Shown here piece after piece: positions 42,525 through 54,018 of a stretch of DNA of 64,000 bases (positions are counted from its first letter, which is position 1; every line of letters begins with the position of its first letter). Made by a program: the position numbers and the translations under genes. Under the pieces are notes generated by a model. That model worked only from the letters and a program-made list of their open reading frames with translations, ran no database searches and was not told the DNA's origin. Location: positions 3,726,661 through 3,790,660 of the forward strand of contig RPFO01000310.1 in assembly GCA_009746045.1 (NCBI GenBank), given 5' to 3'. Source of the stretch: Mesostigma viride (taxonomy: Eukaryota > Streptophyta > Mesostigmatophyceae > Mesostigmatales > Mesostigmataceae).

Positions 42525-42580
42525 AATGCTCCGTGACTCCCCAATGGGAGCACGAGTCTAATTAATTAATTAATTAATAG
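42525..42580 (+). mobile_element. Further 3' tail fragment of family B
   Basis: Tgctccgtgactccccaatg, then ggagcacgag and a TTAA tail, repeats the last 50 bases of family B directly after the (catc)n tail of the LINE. A reversed scrap (aaactcgtgctcccgttgg) lies at 42666-42686. Confidence 0.75.
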
Positions 42581-42787
42581 CAAGAAGAGTGCTGGTGTAC
42601 GGCTGTCAGCCCGCTGTCTGATTAGTTAATAATTAACTAATCAAATTAAATTAATTAGTTAACTAATTAAACTCGTGCTCCCGTTGGCTGTCTGATATAT
42701 ATAATAAGCGCAAGGAATAAGGATCCTAATTAATAAATTAATCACAGTAGAAGACAGTTCGGATGAGGATTTCATCGCCCCCCAGGC

Positions 42788-43377
42788 CAGTCAGTATGCC
42801 CAATGTGGTGGACAGTCTGAGATACCACAACCTTGCTCCTCAAACCATGGCATAAAATCCTTCCGCATGACAACGTTGCCCCTTGCATGGACCTCACATG
42901 TGTGTTTGTCTAGATCATCCAGAAGCTGCTGTGTCGCCTTCCCACGTCGGTCCTCCGTGCTCGGCCCAGCCACGCCCGTGCCCTGGCCTTCCCTCGCCAC
43001 GGTTTCCCCTTCCTCCTCCCACTTCCGAACCACTTGGGCAGCCTTAGGTGCACTAAACCCTATAGCAAGGGCCACCGTTTCGTACACTGCGCCTCTAGAA
43101 CAACCCAGAATGACTGTCATACCCTAAAACGCCTTCAAGAACACTCCTCAAACGTTTTCGAACGACCGCTGTTCTCGTAGCCTGGATATTTTGCCTCCAA
43201 TTGTCTTTTGCTGCCGTGAACTCGGCTCTTTTTCGGCCAGGTTCAACGCGTGCCTGCGTTGCTGCCGCCGCTTGGCATGGGCGTTTTCCCGGCTTTGCTG
43301 CCTACCCTTTCGCTTCTTTTTCACGTTTTTGTTGCCCAGATGGCCCGGCCCTGCCACCGTCATTGTCCGCCATTCTA
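42788..43377 (-). pseudogene. Possible DNA-transposase N-terminal region (decayed)
   Basis: Two minus-strand frames lie end to end. The first is a basic stretch (KKKRKGRQQSRENAHAKRRQ; ATG near 43363 or 43375). The second has a helix-turn-helix-like run (ALAIGFSAPKAAQVVRKWEE) and MRKDFMPWFEEQGCGISD. The combination recalls N-termini of DDE transposases, where basic and HTH regions precede the catalytic core, but no catalytic domain is visible and the frames do not join. The assignment is weak. Confidence 0.3.
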
Positions 43378-44238
43378 AAATTTTCTTACCTTGTAATCAC
43401 CCGCAGGAACGTAGCAAAACGCAAACAGAAATCCACACAGAGCAATTCTCGTACGCAGTAAACGCCCCCCCCGTGTTGTACTGTGCGGTGCGTCAACGAT
43501 TTTTACTGTAGCTACCCCGCGTCCCCCGCCTGTGGAGTGTTGATATTCACTGAACATTCCAACAGCATTCCAACAGGATGGCGAGGGGCACCTCGGAAAT
43601 GGCGCCAAAATTAATGCTACAGTAGTCGGGGTGGGAGTGGGGGTTGGGGGTCTTGGGGTGGCCCTTAGCCCAGGGTGGGCCTTAGTCCGGGTGCCTACCT
43701 TAGATACTGACGCGACGATACTGTCGATACGCAGCAAACCTCGATTGATTCCTGGTTCACCCGGTCACCCCAGGTTCGTCCCTAAAAGGAGTAATAAGGA
43801 ACGTACGCGGGGTCCATTTCAGAAGAAGCGGGTCCATTTCATCGGGAGTCGGGACACGGGAATTCGGCAGTCCGCAACGTTTAACGCGGCCAATGCCTCG
43901 CCAGCCTTGCGGACACGTGGTCCGCAATGGCCACGTCTTGGTGGGAGATCGTATAAAACCAGTCAAGACAGCCTTGCGCAGCTTTGGTACCTGCCTGCTG
44001 GTGATATCGGCCTTGTCGCTTTTTCTCTCCCTTCGGACTATTTTCAAGGTCGGCGTTCTCCAACTAGCCTCCGCAGCTTTGCCTGCTGGCGGTGCTCTTC
44101 TGTCGCTCAAATTCTTCGTGGAGGATACCCGGGCTTACAGCGTTGCTTATAAAGCTGCTGGCGCACTTAATGGCACAATTAATGTGGGAGAAAAACGTAA
44201 CATAATCGCGACGACGGAGTCTGTGTCTCAGTGTCCAG
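43378..44238. other. No supported gene
   Basis: Several overlapping short open frames lie on both strands, none with recognisable motifs or splice structure. It may be the remainder of the decayed transposon next door. Confidence 0.4.
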
Positions 44239-45981
44239 AGGCCTCAATTGAGGCCTTTTGGCTCAATTGAGGCCTTTTTCACCAAGATCACATGGGGTAC
44301 GGTATTTTGGCGGGAAGGACCGGTCCTATGGGCCGTCCGGCCCCAGTGGCGCGAATCTGGTATATGTGCTGAGCGTCCTGACCCGTTGGGGTCGACAGGG
44401 GTCGACGGTTACTGGAAAATACGTGAGGTGGAAAAGTACCTATTTTGGCCACTTTCGTGCAACACGACGATGAATTTTCACGAATGCACGACCATGGCGG
44501 CCTCGAGTAAAATAGACCGTATGGCCACGTCCGTGCATCATTTCGAGCAGTATGGAGCGCGTTGGGCAGATAAATTATCCATGAAGCTAGCCCGACCGCT
44601 AAATGTGTCAAAAGTCGGTTTATAAATTCGTGGGGTCGTTATTTGTGTGCTGAATGCCAGGTTAGTGAAATTCAGATGGGGCGTAGATGGCGTTGATAGT
44701 GCGCCTGCCAGCAGGCCGGTGCTTCGATATGCTGGGAAGGAGACTAGCGGAACGGCGGGGGGGATGTTTGGGCAGCCGTGACTAAAGGGGCGCTGGTTAT
44801 ATTCGAGCCTTCTGGCGTGTATCCGTAGGTAGAGAAGGGGTGTTTTTAGGTAGGAAAAACTGGGTTGCGCACAGCGAGAACGCGCGCGCGCCCGGCTATG
44901 GCAGCGCTCGTACGCAAGCAGCGCTGGCCCGGACGCTGGCAGCCGTTTTCATGCGTCAATGGACGATGCATGGAGCTACTGTCCGGCAGGAGGAGCGGCC
45001 TGCGCTGGTCCCGGAGAGCTTAAAAAAGTCGAGTTTGACCAGCGTTCCTGTCGCAGCCACCTCCACTGCCCGCGTTAGTGCGCGCTTCATGATGCCATGT
45101 GTCGATGCGTGCGAAAGTTGAGTGCATCCAGGTGGGAGAAGGTTTATATCATCGTGTGGTTTGTAACGCTGCCAGTTTTTTGTTGTTTACCGGCACCTGG
45201 CCGGTGTGACTTCAAGGCAGGTTATTACGTAGTGCTGCGCTCTGCGGATGGGGCCCGCTGTGTAAGCGTGCGTGCTTTCTGTAAGAAGCATGATAGTTCC
45301 TGCTGCGCTGCTCATGTCACAGGCAAGCCTTGCAAGTGCCAAGAAATGGGTTAGAGGTCCGAGAACTGGGTATGAGTGTCCATTCATGCTCTTATATCTT
45401 GCCATGCTGTTCATGTGCTATCTTAACAGCAACACCTTGTTAGAAAATATCATAAGTGCATAGGTATAGGGGCTTGGTGAGCGAATTTAAGCGCTTTGCA
45501 GTTCACAACTGTCATGATAATGCATGATCCTTGTGCGTGGTTGCAATAGAGGCTGTGGATTCTTCGTAGTTACGTGCAATACCCATGGCAGGCTATTACT
45601 GCCTGCAGTGCTTCGCGACTGCCCCGGCCGTGCAAGTGGGTGTGTGTGGTCCCTTGGGGAGCATGCCATGCCTTGCCATGCTTACCGGGTCACGGGAAAG
45701 CCTTGCAAGACCCGTAAGACACGTTAGATGCATAGGGAACTGAGCACTGTTGCCTTTTTTATGCATGTATCTATCGTCATGTTGTGTTCATGGTGCCGCC
45801 GCAGCAACACCCTGTTTTATAAAATCATAATTAAATAGGTATTGGGGCTGTATGACTGATGTTAAGTGCTGGGAACCCCAAAACAATCATAACAATGGAT
45901 GTCCTATGCTCATATTTGGAATAAAGTTTGTTTGGCTATATGCAACACCCAATATAAAAAAGGCCTCAATTGAGGCCTTTT
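44239..45981. repeat. Region bounded by two large identical palindromes
   Basis: An 18-bp perfect palindrome, aggcctcaattgaggcct, lies at 44239-44256 and again at 45961-45978, where AT extensions lengthen it to 24 bp (45958-45981). At the left it is followed by a second half copy (ctcaattgaggccttttt). Outside, cagtgtcc (left) and ggacattgggacactg (right) are in inverted orientation, so these may be terminal repeats of a 1.8-kb DNA element. Confidence 0.65.
45130..45860 (+). pseudogene. Duplicated short Cys-containing reading frames
   Basis: Two diverged copies of about 350 bp stand in tandem. Copy 1 encodes AGYYVVLRSADGARCVSV and CCAAHVTGKPCKCQEMG* (stop at 45352-45354). Copy 2 shows AGYY then, after a frameshift, VTGKPCKTRKTR* (stop at 45725-45727). 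Both are followed by cagcaacacc(c/t)tgtt and ataggtat-ggggct. A start codon with signal sequence may precede copy 1 (LPVFCCLPAPGRC), but this is uncertain. The product is unknown. Confidence 0.35.
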
Positions 45982-46488
45982 CCTGGACATTGGGACACTG
46001 TGGCTCATTCTAGCTCCAGCGATCTCGATGACGCCCAATTAGCTACCAAGCTGCCCATTAGCATTCCAAGTTGGCCGAGTTCTGAACAAAATTCCAAGAG
46101 CGCGGCGGGCAAACTGGCATTTAGTGCAGGACCTGCCACAACTGCGGATGAGAATGCTACAGATGACGCACATGTACCTTCAATGTTTTCCAAAATTGCA
46201 GCAGCCACGTCGATATCACAGATAAATAGCAATGATGATGGCAGCCTTGGCGTGGACCATGATCTTAAAAAGAAACTAGCGAGTACAACAAGAAAAGAAC
46301 GGCCGGCGCTGCTGCCAGCGCCCCTTAGCTTCAGGGGCCAACTGCAGGTACCTGCACGGCCATTGAGGGAGCTGAACAACGGGGATGACGACACGGATGG
46401 CACGGCGGCCGCAACGTCCTCGCACGCAACTGCGAACGTGGATTCGAAGGTCTGTGATAGCTGCCTCATCTTAAATACATGCATGTGA
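45982..46488 (+). CDS. Hypothetical Ser/Ala/Asp-rich open frame
   Basis: An open frame of about 170 codons ends with TGA-type stop after LILNTCM. It opens inside the right palindrome and has no ATG until the internal HVPSMFSKI, so the 5' end is unresolved. Composition is low-complexity and acidic (ELNNGDDDTDGTAAATSS) with one basic patch (KKKLASTTRKER). I recognise no domain. It could be an exon of a gene entered through an unseen acceptor, or noncoding. Confidence 0.25.
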   Translation, partial: PGHWDTVAHSSSSDLDDAQLATKLPISIPSWPSSEQNSKSAAGKLAFSAGPATTADENATDDAHVPSMFSKIAAATSISQINSNDDGSLGVDHDLKKKLASTTRKERPALLPAPLSFRGQLQVPARPLRELNNGDDDTDGTAAATSSHATANVDSKVCDSCLILNTCM

Positions 46489-46505
46489 GCATATGCTCAC
46501 ATGCA
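46480..46505. repeat. 26-bp perfect palindrome
   Basis: Tgcatgtgagcat followed directly by its reverse complement, with no spacer. It overlaps the end of the hypothetical frame. It could be a binding site for a dimeric regulator or a cruciform-forming element end. Confidence 0.9.
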
Positions 46506-47953
46506 GGTCGAAATTAACGCGAAGTTACGTATAATACACGCAAAATTTTGTGTTGGCTTTATTAAGCATAAGCGTGCAGTAACATAATACGTTTTTGCGC
46601 TGGCTATGGGTGTCGGGTGACATATGCACGTCATTCATGTTATACAATTCAACCCCATGCTGCACATCGTACATGCATGGGCACCTCAACACGTAGCATA
46701 GTACCCAATTCAAGGCAGCACTGCTGCTGGCTCTATTGTAAGGGCTTCGTATTGGTATTTTTTTTCAATCTACGTGTTTCTATTGCATGATCTACGTACT
46801 ACAGTATAATGGCACTCACATTGTCCTGATCTATGTCGGGCAATGATCTGGGTATACCGGACAATGGGCAGGAGAACGGCTTGGTTTCAGGAAAAGCAGC
46901 TGGGAGCAAGAGTGGCAAAGTAGTACAATTAGGACTGCTAGTGCTTAGACATTGGTGTTGGAACTCGGATATCGAAACCCCGTATTAATCCGAGGGACAA
47001 GGGTGACCTCCCTGACCGGTGAGGTAAAGTGGCAAGGGCAATAACGAGGGCGAAGGCAATTAGCTGGGAGACTGGATACTACTACGTACAGGACTACAGG
47101 TGGGGTGGGGCGACATGCTGGCGGACGCGCATTAGCTTGGAGGGCATAAGCAAGGGCAAAGCCAAGGGATAGTCGGGAAAGGGAAACGGCTTAATGCAAG
47201 TTGAAGGGATGTGTATGGGGACAAATCAATATAGGGTAGGAACAGGGATAATAGGATAGGGATATGGATAGAGAAATAGGCAAGTATGGATAGGAACAGG
47301 GCGGCTCCAATGATAGTTTTCTCAAATGACGTTGCCCTTGGGAGTCCAAATCAGACTGCCCGGCCAAGTCCACAATTTGCTTCTTTCTCGCCCTGTGCAT
47401 GGCGCAACAGTGTTCTCTGTGGCATTTAGATTCCAACTGTTGAAGTGCTTATTATACTACTACGTAGTCAATGCACTTGGATCTCGCTTTCATTGTAATG
47501 CATTTTGTAAAGTCACCAGGCTGTCAATAATTTTTCTGGCTTCTTTTGTACCAATAATGCATGTAGGTTTTGTAATGCACATCATTCATTCGTGCTCATC
47601 CTCATCAGTTACACACCTTTTATTTTCTTGCGCTCATATTGTGCCTGCAAAATGTGCATTTTCGAACTGCTACTCGACTACCTTTCACATCACCAGCACC
47701 CTTTCCCGATGGGGCAACTGCAAGGGAGAAAGCTTTTGCAGTCAGGTGTGTGCCTATACATTCAACAATGTACGGCATTTGCAGCTAATATTTGCTACCT
47801 AGTGTTTCAGGGCCAGTCAGTCTAGCTTTCGAGCCACCGATCGAGACATTACTGAGCAGATGGCAGCCCTGCCCATCATTTGCTTGCAAGGACGATTGCA
47901 TATGGCCAGTCAATTTTGGGGACTGTAATAGCACTGCCAAGTCCGCGTCCTCG
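46506..47953. other. No supported gene
   Basis: A+T-richer sequence with weak local repeats (gggcaaggg- and ggatagg-type at 47020-47300). No exon with recognisable content is visible; 5' exons of the downstream secreted-protein gene might hide here. Confidence 0.4.
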
Positions 47954-48446
47954 GGCCGGGCCCACTTCAAATGTTCCGAAAAGTGTGACACTTTTGGTCG
48001 TTTTTTTGACTTTTTCGACGATCGTCACTCTGCAGAGTGATTCGTCGTGCGAAATCGTGCGAAATTGTGCGAAATTTGCTGAAATCGTGTGAAATTTGCT
48101 GAAATCGTGCGAATTTGTGCGAAATTTGCTGAAATTGTGCGAAATTTCATGTGAAAAATGTCGACGGTAAAAAATTTTGATGTGCACAACGTGTGTGAAT
48201 TCATGCGAAATTTTGTCAAACGTCACTCCCCAAAACGACCCTTGGTTGAAATCCATGCGAAATTGTGCGAAATCATGCAAAATTGTGCGAAATCGTGCGA
48301 AATCGTGCGAAAATGTGTGAAAATTTTGCGAAAATCACGCGAAAATCACGCGAACTCGTGCGAAATTTTATTTTTTTTTTGCAAAAAACGACCAAAAGTG
48401 TCACACACTTGGCTTGGACGGCGGAACATTTGAAGTGGGCCCGGCC
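47954..48446. mobile_element. 493-bp MITE with internal GTGCGAAAT repeats
   Basis: Terminal inverted repeats begin ggccgggcccacttcaaatg and continue, with a small insertion on the right arm, to gtgacacttttggtcgtttt (60-75 bp per arm). The flanking duplication is ctcg (47950-47953; 48447-48450). The interior (about 48035-48370) is a degenerate array of gtgcgaaat / ttgctgaaatc, with no coding capacity. TIR length and a 4-bp duplication suggest a cut-and-paste DNA transposon derivative; the superfamily is not determined. Confidence 0.85.
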
Positions 48447-48893
48447 CTCGCCCTTGATGGTCCCTTGATGAGGCACGGGGGGATGCTGGATCGAGAACTT
48501 GCCTACATTGCATAATACCTAAGGTGCACGCCGCGCGATGATGGGAGATGTGAAGGTAGAGGGACCCAACCGGTCTGCTTGGTTGTGGCTGGCCGCCCGT
48601 GCATTCTGTCTAGCGGGACCCAGCAGGGGCCGGGTCGATGGGGCATCTGCATGGTCTACGCCCATTTCCCGCGGCAAGTCGAGCGGCAAAGGGGCGAGCG
48701 CAAAGTGGATGGAGCCGATCATAAACACATTCAAAATGGAAGTTTGGCTGGGCCATGGGATATTAATTTACCTGCGTGGCTGTGACTCTCCTACGGCAAG
48801 TCATGTGCATTTGCTCATCCACACCTTGTGATGGACCACCTTACCTTGGATGATCATAGGGGACGTTACCTTGAATGACGTGCGTGCCTGCAG

Positions 48894-51800
48894 GCCCCTG
48901 CAGTCAGATCATTAATGCGGACAGCACGGTGGCCATCCTCAGCGACAGCTACGGTCCTGCTCCCACCAATGTGAGCATGTGTCTACTTGCGCTGCACCCA
49001 CCCAGTCCACCAGTGTGCCTGCCAGGCTGTTTCCATGCATTGCATGCCTTTGACAGCGACGAGCAGACTATGCCAAACTCACAGTAGGGTTGCTTAATTC
49101 ATTTCATCTGGATAGATAGGCTGCCTCCGTGGGGCCTGCATGCATGGGATGTTTACAATTACTTGTACAATTGGTTCCCTGGCAGCAGTGCGCCAGAGCT
49201 CCAAGCAACCCTGCAGCATGGCAAATTCTCTCGTCTAATCAATACTGTTGCATGCAGGTGTTCCTATAAAAGGGGGACGATCATGATCACGTTTAGTAAG
49301 AGGAGTCCTAGCTGCATGGTTGGTTTGGTATGAAGTCAGTGGCCTACACGGGATCATTTTATGAAGATTGTTATCATGAAGAGAGAGAGCTGGTGCCTGG
49401 TTGACAGTTGACACTGTATGAGCTTTGCATGCATCAGCGCTTGCTCCTTACTCTTGATTACTCTTGTTTTATTGCAATCATGACTACTCCCTGGCACCCA
49501 CACCCTGCAGTGGCAGAGGACCCTCGCGGTGAGCCAGTTTGACCGAGGCTGTGGGACCCTGAGCAATGTTTCCATCTCATTTATCGGTGGAGTCAGCGGG
49601 GTTGCTGCATACGAATCGTTGGAGGCAAATCCTGCGGTTATAACGCTGAACCTCAAGGCGGAGATAAAGTTTCGCAGATTTGGCAGTAATTTCTATTACT
49701 TTGTACATCCTGTAAAATCGCAGGTCTCTAATGCGGGTGCCTACGACAATGTGCTGGACTTTGGGGGGACTTCTGGGGCTACCTTTCCCGGAATGAACGC
49801 CAGTAGGGCAAGCGGCCTCACCTTGTACAACATAGGCAGCAGCGAGTTTGTTTCCGCCACAGCTGGCACTGTCGGCCAGATTTACTACCAAGCCGCTGCC
49901 ACAGCGGCCTCGATCTACCGCGACTGGGGCTAACAATCTGAGGACACAATTCCAGACAAACGCCAGCGCCACTCTAACATTCCGGTACTTTTTTACACCA
50001 CCACCTCCTCAACCGAGTCCGCCGCCGCCGCCGCCGCCGCCGCCGCTGCCGCCGCCACCGCCGCCGCCGCCACCGCCGCCGCCGCAGCAGCAGCCGCCAC
50101 CACCACCTCCTCCTCCTCCGCCACCGCCGCCGCCTCCTCCACCACCGTCTCCAGCTTTCGGTGAGTCAGTATCTAATTTTGACGGTGTGCCTGCACTTTC
50201 GTAACATCCCTGACACTGCCTCCCAGTGATCCTTTTTAACCCTTGCCATCCCAGTTGCCACACGCACCGGTACATCATTACGAAAGCCTGCTTTTGTGCC
50301 TGTCAGATGCTTATTATTTGATGAGCTATGCTCATTTTATCTATGACTAACCTGCTGAGCTGAGAATGCAAAGCCGTATAGCACACACACACACACAAAT
50401 AAATTTTAAATTTTTTATTGTGCTGGCATCCGTACCCAAGCCACCCTCTAGGGGTTGGCTGGGAAAGGTGGTTGCCATGTAAGGTGGGCTTCCATTCTAG
50501 GGAAGCAGGTTGTGTTTTTGCCTGAGAACCCTCACGTTACCACGTAACAAATAACAAAGGCAAGAAATTAAAGCAATATAACCTACCATGACCAGAACAG
50601 TGACTGCCCCGGAACGGAATTTCATAACGAAGTTCAAGAAGGCAGCCAAAGAGGGATGCACCCCAAAGGAGGCCGCCCTTGCGGCTCAGAAGATCCTTGG
50701 GGCGGAGGTCTGGCTAGCACGAGTAAAACTGTTCAGCAAGGGGCGGGCCGAGAAAGTCATGGCAGCAATGGAGGAGCCGGGTTTTGTCAGCGATTGGGAT
50801 GGGGAGGAGGCCCTGGTCGATGCGATTGCAGCGCAGCTGGGGGAGGCGATTGCGGAACCAGATCCTCCTCCTGCGCCAAGTGCGGTGGGAACAAGGGGTA
50901 TCCCCCCTCCGGTGGGTGGGAGCTGAGGGGCAGGGCGGGGTGGGGCCGGCAGTGGGTAGGGGGATGCCGCGCCGGGGGCAGCGGACCGGGATGTGGCGAA
51001 CCTAGATCAAAACATGGGTCGAATGATGGGGACCAATACAGGCTATGCAACGCCATCCGGCGGTCCCCCGCATGTGTCAACTATCTCTTGCCATGCCTGC
51101 AGCCGGCGGCTTCCTCAACCCCCGCACCCTGGCCTATAGCGAGCGCGGCTTTGGTGGCGTCCCAGCGGCCCCTGCCCTTGCCGTGGGGCCCAACCACGTC
51201 ATCACCGTTGTGAGATCTTTATTTGAGCGGGCGTTCTACCGAGTATACATCAAAGAGCCCTGGCTCCAGGTCAAGCAGTCCTTCCTGACCCAGTACCATC
51301 GCTCCAACACCATCTGCCGCACGGGCCCCTTTGTGGGCGCCCCCAACACCCTGTACGACCACCTGGCGGACCGGTGGCTAATCATGGAGCTGGCGCGTAA
51401 TGCCACGGGCGGCTATTTCCTGTGCCTGATTTTCTCTATGACAAAAATACCCTACGGCCTGCTGTACCGCGGAATCACCGTCGCGCTGCCTGCCAACCCG
51501 GGGGAAGTCGCCATTTCCGTCATGCCAGACGCTTACTACATGGGGACAACCGAAAACCCGCCGGCTGTGTATGCCTTGGACCGGGCGCGGTATCTGGCAG
51601 GTGGCACGGCCCGCCCATTGGCAAGGCTGCAGGCACCGGCGTTGCCGGGCCTCGCGCTGCAGGGTTTGATGCCGGGGCACCTGGCTGGGAGCCCCAGGGC
51701 GGGGTCTTCCTGCGGGTTGTTCGCTCGCCCGGTGGATGACGAGCTGGATTCCCAAACACCCGATGCTGCGGCAGATTTCATGGAGGTGTGGGAGCTGTGC

Positions 51801-54018
51801 CCCAGCTTTGACAACGCCACCGCGGCGCAGCTGATTCGGCTGGCCAACGTGAGGGTGTCAGAGTTTGATGCTAGCATCTGCGGCAGCACTGCGGACGCCC
51901 CTTGCTTTGCGCAGCCGGGGAGCGCCACGCGGTTGACCAGCTACCACGCCGGCATGCCGTCGCGGCTGGTCTATCGCAGCTTTGACGGCCACGAGTCGCT
52001 GCTGGCAACGTTCACGGTGGACGGGGGGGGTGAACGGGTGAGTAGTGGCGCGCTGTGTGGAATCTGAGCACAAAGATTGGGATCCACTCACGCCAGTCGA
52101 TGGTTGTTGTATGATGAGACTTCACCTGATGCGGTTATCTACACTCGTTGTTGTTCCGGTGCGCGCGCAAGTAGCACCAGCACTCAATGTGGCTATCGGT
52201 ATAGTAGTAATAGTAGTACTATAGTAGTATACTACTAGGAGTATAGTAGTATACTTGTATACTACTATTCTAGTATAGCAGTATAGTCGTATAGTCGTAT
52301 AGTCGTATAGTAGTATAGTAGTATAGTAGTATAGCATTATAGTAGTATAGTAGTATAGTAGCTTGTATAGTAGTATAGAAAGTAGTTACGTACTGCTTTA
52401 ATAAAAATAAACTTGGCTGCGTGAGGAAAGAGAGCTGTGTTCTAGCTGCTGGTACCTGTCACCCACAGCACACCCTCGCAATCACCTCCGAGTATTTGCT
52501 GAGCCACGCCGCGACTACTGGGCACGGAGTATGGCAAGTACCAGCCACTCGCAGCCGCCGGCTGCCCCGCACGCCGTTTGTTCCGCAATAACTACCGAAA
52601 GTACCTGGCTTAGATAACTCCTGCTGAACTCGTTGGTCTTCTTGCAAGCACAGCTACAATGCTGACTATCACTTGTAGCTACATGCACATGATCATGCCT
52701 TGGTTTGGATCGCGGTGTTGCAATTACCCGTCCGTGCAGGGCGCCATCATGTGGGTGGAGCTGCGGCGCGGTGTGAATGTGTCCACCGGCGCGCTGGGTC
52801 CCTGGGTGCTCGTTCAGGACGGCATCACGCCCTCGGACGGCAAGAACCGATGGCACGGCAGCGCGGCCATCGACCAGTCGAGCGACATCGCGCTCGGCTA
52901 CTCGCTGGTGGATGACAGCAACGGCACGTTTGCCAGCCTGTACTATACCGGCCGGGGTGCGCTCGCCCCCTACGGGACCATGCCCAGCCCAGAGACGCTG
53001 CTGGTGGCCGGCACGTCGGCAGCCGCCACGTCCAGCTTTGGTGGCCGCAGCGCCATGGCGGTCGACCCCGTGGACGGCTGCAGGTTCTACTTCCTGGGAC
53101 CCTGGGAGACGACGGTTAGCCGGTCCGCCACCTACCTAGGCGCGGTCAACTTTGGGCGGTGCACAGGCAAGTGCACGCTTGGTTGGGAAAGCCTCCGTTG
53201 GCATTGCTTCATGTTGGAAAGAGAAACTCATGGTAACTGCTGGGAGATTTTCGGCGATCTGACCTCTAGTTACAATCTAGAACGCACATGGTAGGTTTCT
53301 AGGGACGGTAGGTTTCTATGGTAGGTTTCTAGTTACAATCTAGAACGCACATGGTAGGTTTCTAGGGATGGTAGGTTTCTCTGGTAGGTTTCTAGTTACA
53401 ATCTAGAACGAACAGGGTAGGTTTCTAGGGATGGTAGGTTTCTATGGTAGGTTTCTAGTTACAATCTAGAACGCACAGGGTAGGTTTCTAGGGATGGTAG
53501 GTTTCTATTGTAGGTTTCTAGTTACAATCTAGAATGCACATGGTAGGTTTCTAGGGATGGTAGGTTTCTATGGTAGGTTTCTAGTTACAATCTAGAACGC
53601 ACATGGTTGGTTTCTAGGGATGGTAGGTTTCTATGGTAGGTTTCTAGTTACAATCTAGAACGCACATGGTAGGTTTCTAGGGATTATAGTAAGGCGTGAT
53701 GTGACAGTTGGTGTGTGGAGCAAGTAACGACAGGGTTAACCAGGGTTGACCAGGTTATTTTGCAACCTGCCACTGCTAAATTTTCGGCCATACATTGCTA
53801 ACAACAATTGACCACCCACTTCGCATTCTGTTGTTGTCGCGCCTTGGATGCCTCTTGCAGATTCGGCCGAATGCTTGAAGAACGCGGATTGCAATGATGG
53901 CCAGTTCTGCACTCTTGACAAATGTCGCGACGGGAAGTGTGTTAGCGAGTCAGATCTTTTGCTCTGTCGATTTGGAGAGATCTGTGATGAGGAGGCCAAT
54001 ATCTGCAGAGCACCTTGA
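48894..54018 (+). CDS. Mosaic secreted protein: anchor-E-like domain, poly-Pro, bacterial-type domain, Cys tail
   Basis: Exons 48894-48970, 49511-50160, 51103-52037, 52740-53166 and 53861-54018 (stop TGA 54016). Exon 2 (SQFDRGCGTLSNVSISF, ESLEANPAV, LDFGGTSGATF) fits choice-of-anchor-E type domains. It then needs a one-base frame change near 49910 to continue as GANNLRTQFQTNASATLTFR, leading into a poly-Pro rod (50005-50157) as in algal wall glycoproteins. Exons 3-4 match a secreted domain known to me mainly from bacteria: ALAVGPNHV, YDHLADRW, MPDAYYMGTTENPPAVYALD, NRWHGSAAIDQSSDIALGYS, MAVDPVDGC. The last exon is Cys-rich (CLKNADCNDGQFCTLDKC). Intron phases agree throughout if the frame change is allowed. 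The last intron uses a GC donor (ACAG|GCAAGT). The signal-peptide exon was not found. The frame change may be an assembly error or a pseudogene mark. Confidence 0.72.
50588..50926 (+). CDS. Intronic open frame of unknown nature
   Basis: An ATG-started frame of 112 codons (MTRTVTAPERNFITKFKKAA ... WDGEEALVDAIAAQLGEAI) lies inside the 942-bp third intron of the secreted-protein gene, ending in Pro-rich sequence. It has a protein-like amphipathic composition, with conserved-looking helices, but no domain I recognise. It could be an inserted gene fragment, a gag/ORF1-like piece, or an alternative exon. Confidence 0.3.
   Translation: MTRTVTAPERNFITKFKKAAKEGCTPKEAALAAQKILGAEVWLARVKLFSKGRAEKVMAAMEEPGFVSDWDGEEALVDAIAAQLGEAIAEPDPPPAPSAVGTRGIPPPVGGS
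52195..52380. repeat. (AGTAT)-type microsatellite
   Basis: Degenerate tagtatagtagtata repeats in the intron between exons 51103-52037 and 52740-53166. Confidence 0.95.
53270..53690. repeat. 63-bp minisatellite with three donor-like sites per unit (7 copies)
   Basis: Units run gtaggtttctagggatg, gtaggtttctatg, gtaggtttctagttacaatc, tagaacgcacatg, repeating about seven times. Every sub-repeat starts ATG|GTAGGT, a donor-like sequence. The array lies in the GC-AG intron of the secreted-protein gene. Confidence 0.95.

Noticed and set aside
50009-50278. Poly-Gly minus-strand frame
   Set aside because: Antisense of the poly-Pro rod.
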